Notes under the pieces: generated by a model
Databases searched by the model: none
The model's input: the letters and a program-made list of their open reading frames with translations, nothing else
What the model was told of the DNA's origin: nothing
Origin: Thermoplasmata archaeon
GTDB taxonomy: Archaea > Thermoplasmatota > Thermoplasmata > Thermoplasmatales > Thermoplasmataceae
NCBI GenBank assembly: GCA_021826785.1
Contig: JAKAYN010000055.1
Coordinates: 1 to 5,540, forward strand
DNA: 5,540 bases
Reading direction: 5' to 3'
Shown: piece by piece, positions 5,509 to 5,540 of the stretch
How positions within the stretch are numbered: position 1 is the first letter of the stretch
Layout of the letters: each line of letters begins with the position of its first letter
Position numbers and translations under genes: made by a program

Positions 5509-5532
5509 AAAAAAGAATCATATTAATAAACG

Positions 5533-5540
5533 TTATAAAT
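5533..5540 (+). promoter_or_regulatory. Probable TATA box of the next plus-strand gene
   Basis: The window ends with TTATAAAT, identical to the sfsA TATA box and preceded by a similarly AT-rich stretch. If the leaderless spacing seen at sfsA holds, a gene starts near position 5564, outside the window. That gene cannot be seen, so this is a prediction from one octamer. Confidence 0.4.

Overview
The window looks like AT-rich chromosomal DNA from a thermoacidophilic archaeon of the order Thermoplasmatales, most likely Picrophilus or a close relative such as Ferroplasma. Four things point there: an archaeal-type fused CoaBC; a class II (bacterial-type) HMG-CoA reductase, which among archaea is known mainly from Thermoplasmatales and Archaeoglobales; A/T-rich TATA boxes sitting about 24-30 bases in front of start codons that lack a Shine-Dalgarno sequence; and heavy use of ATA and AGA/AGG codons. 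The species call is an inference from pattern recognition, not from a database match.

Layout from left to right. (1) The 3' end of a plus-strand SIS-domain sugar-phosphate isomerase (1-405). (2) A 333-base AT-rich intergenic region (406-738) with a weak terminator, a palindrome, repeated AATCTTTA octamers, a doubtful 34-codon ORF and the coaBC promoter. (3) coaBC on the plus strand (739-1938), the bifunctional phosphopantothenoylcysteine synthetase/decarboxylase of coenzyme A synthesis. (4) A tightly packed minus-strand operon, read right to left: class II HMG-CoA reductase (4566-3334), a TPR helical-repeat protein (3333-2620) and an alpha/beta hydrolase (2623-1931). Its last gene runs into coaBC tail to tail with an 8-base overlap. 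(5) A 221-base divergent intergenic region (4567-4787). (6) sfsA on the plus strand (4788-5489), followed by a hairpin and, at the very end of the window, a TATA box that predicts another plus-strand gene just outside.

Functionally, coaBC and HMG-CoA reductase are both central metabolism. One makes the CoA carrier; the other makes mevalonate from HMG-CoA for the isoprenoid chains of archaeal membrane lipids. They converge on the same segment but are not co-transcribed. The TPR protein and the hydrolase have no assigned role, but junctions with HMG-CoA reductase of 0 bases (TAAATG) and -4 bases (ATGA) imply one transcript and translational coupling. Internal genes of this operon carry Shine-Dalgarno sequences (GGGTGAT and GAGGG), while the genes that begin transcripts appear leaderless, which gives a clear two-mode picture of translation initiation. 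I saw no mobile element, CRISPR array, tRNA or rRNA. Most of the window is ordinary housekeeping DNA; the best leads are the unstudied partners of the HMG-CoA reductase operon and the small regulatory structures.
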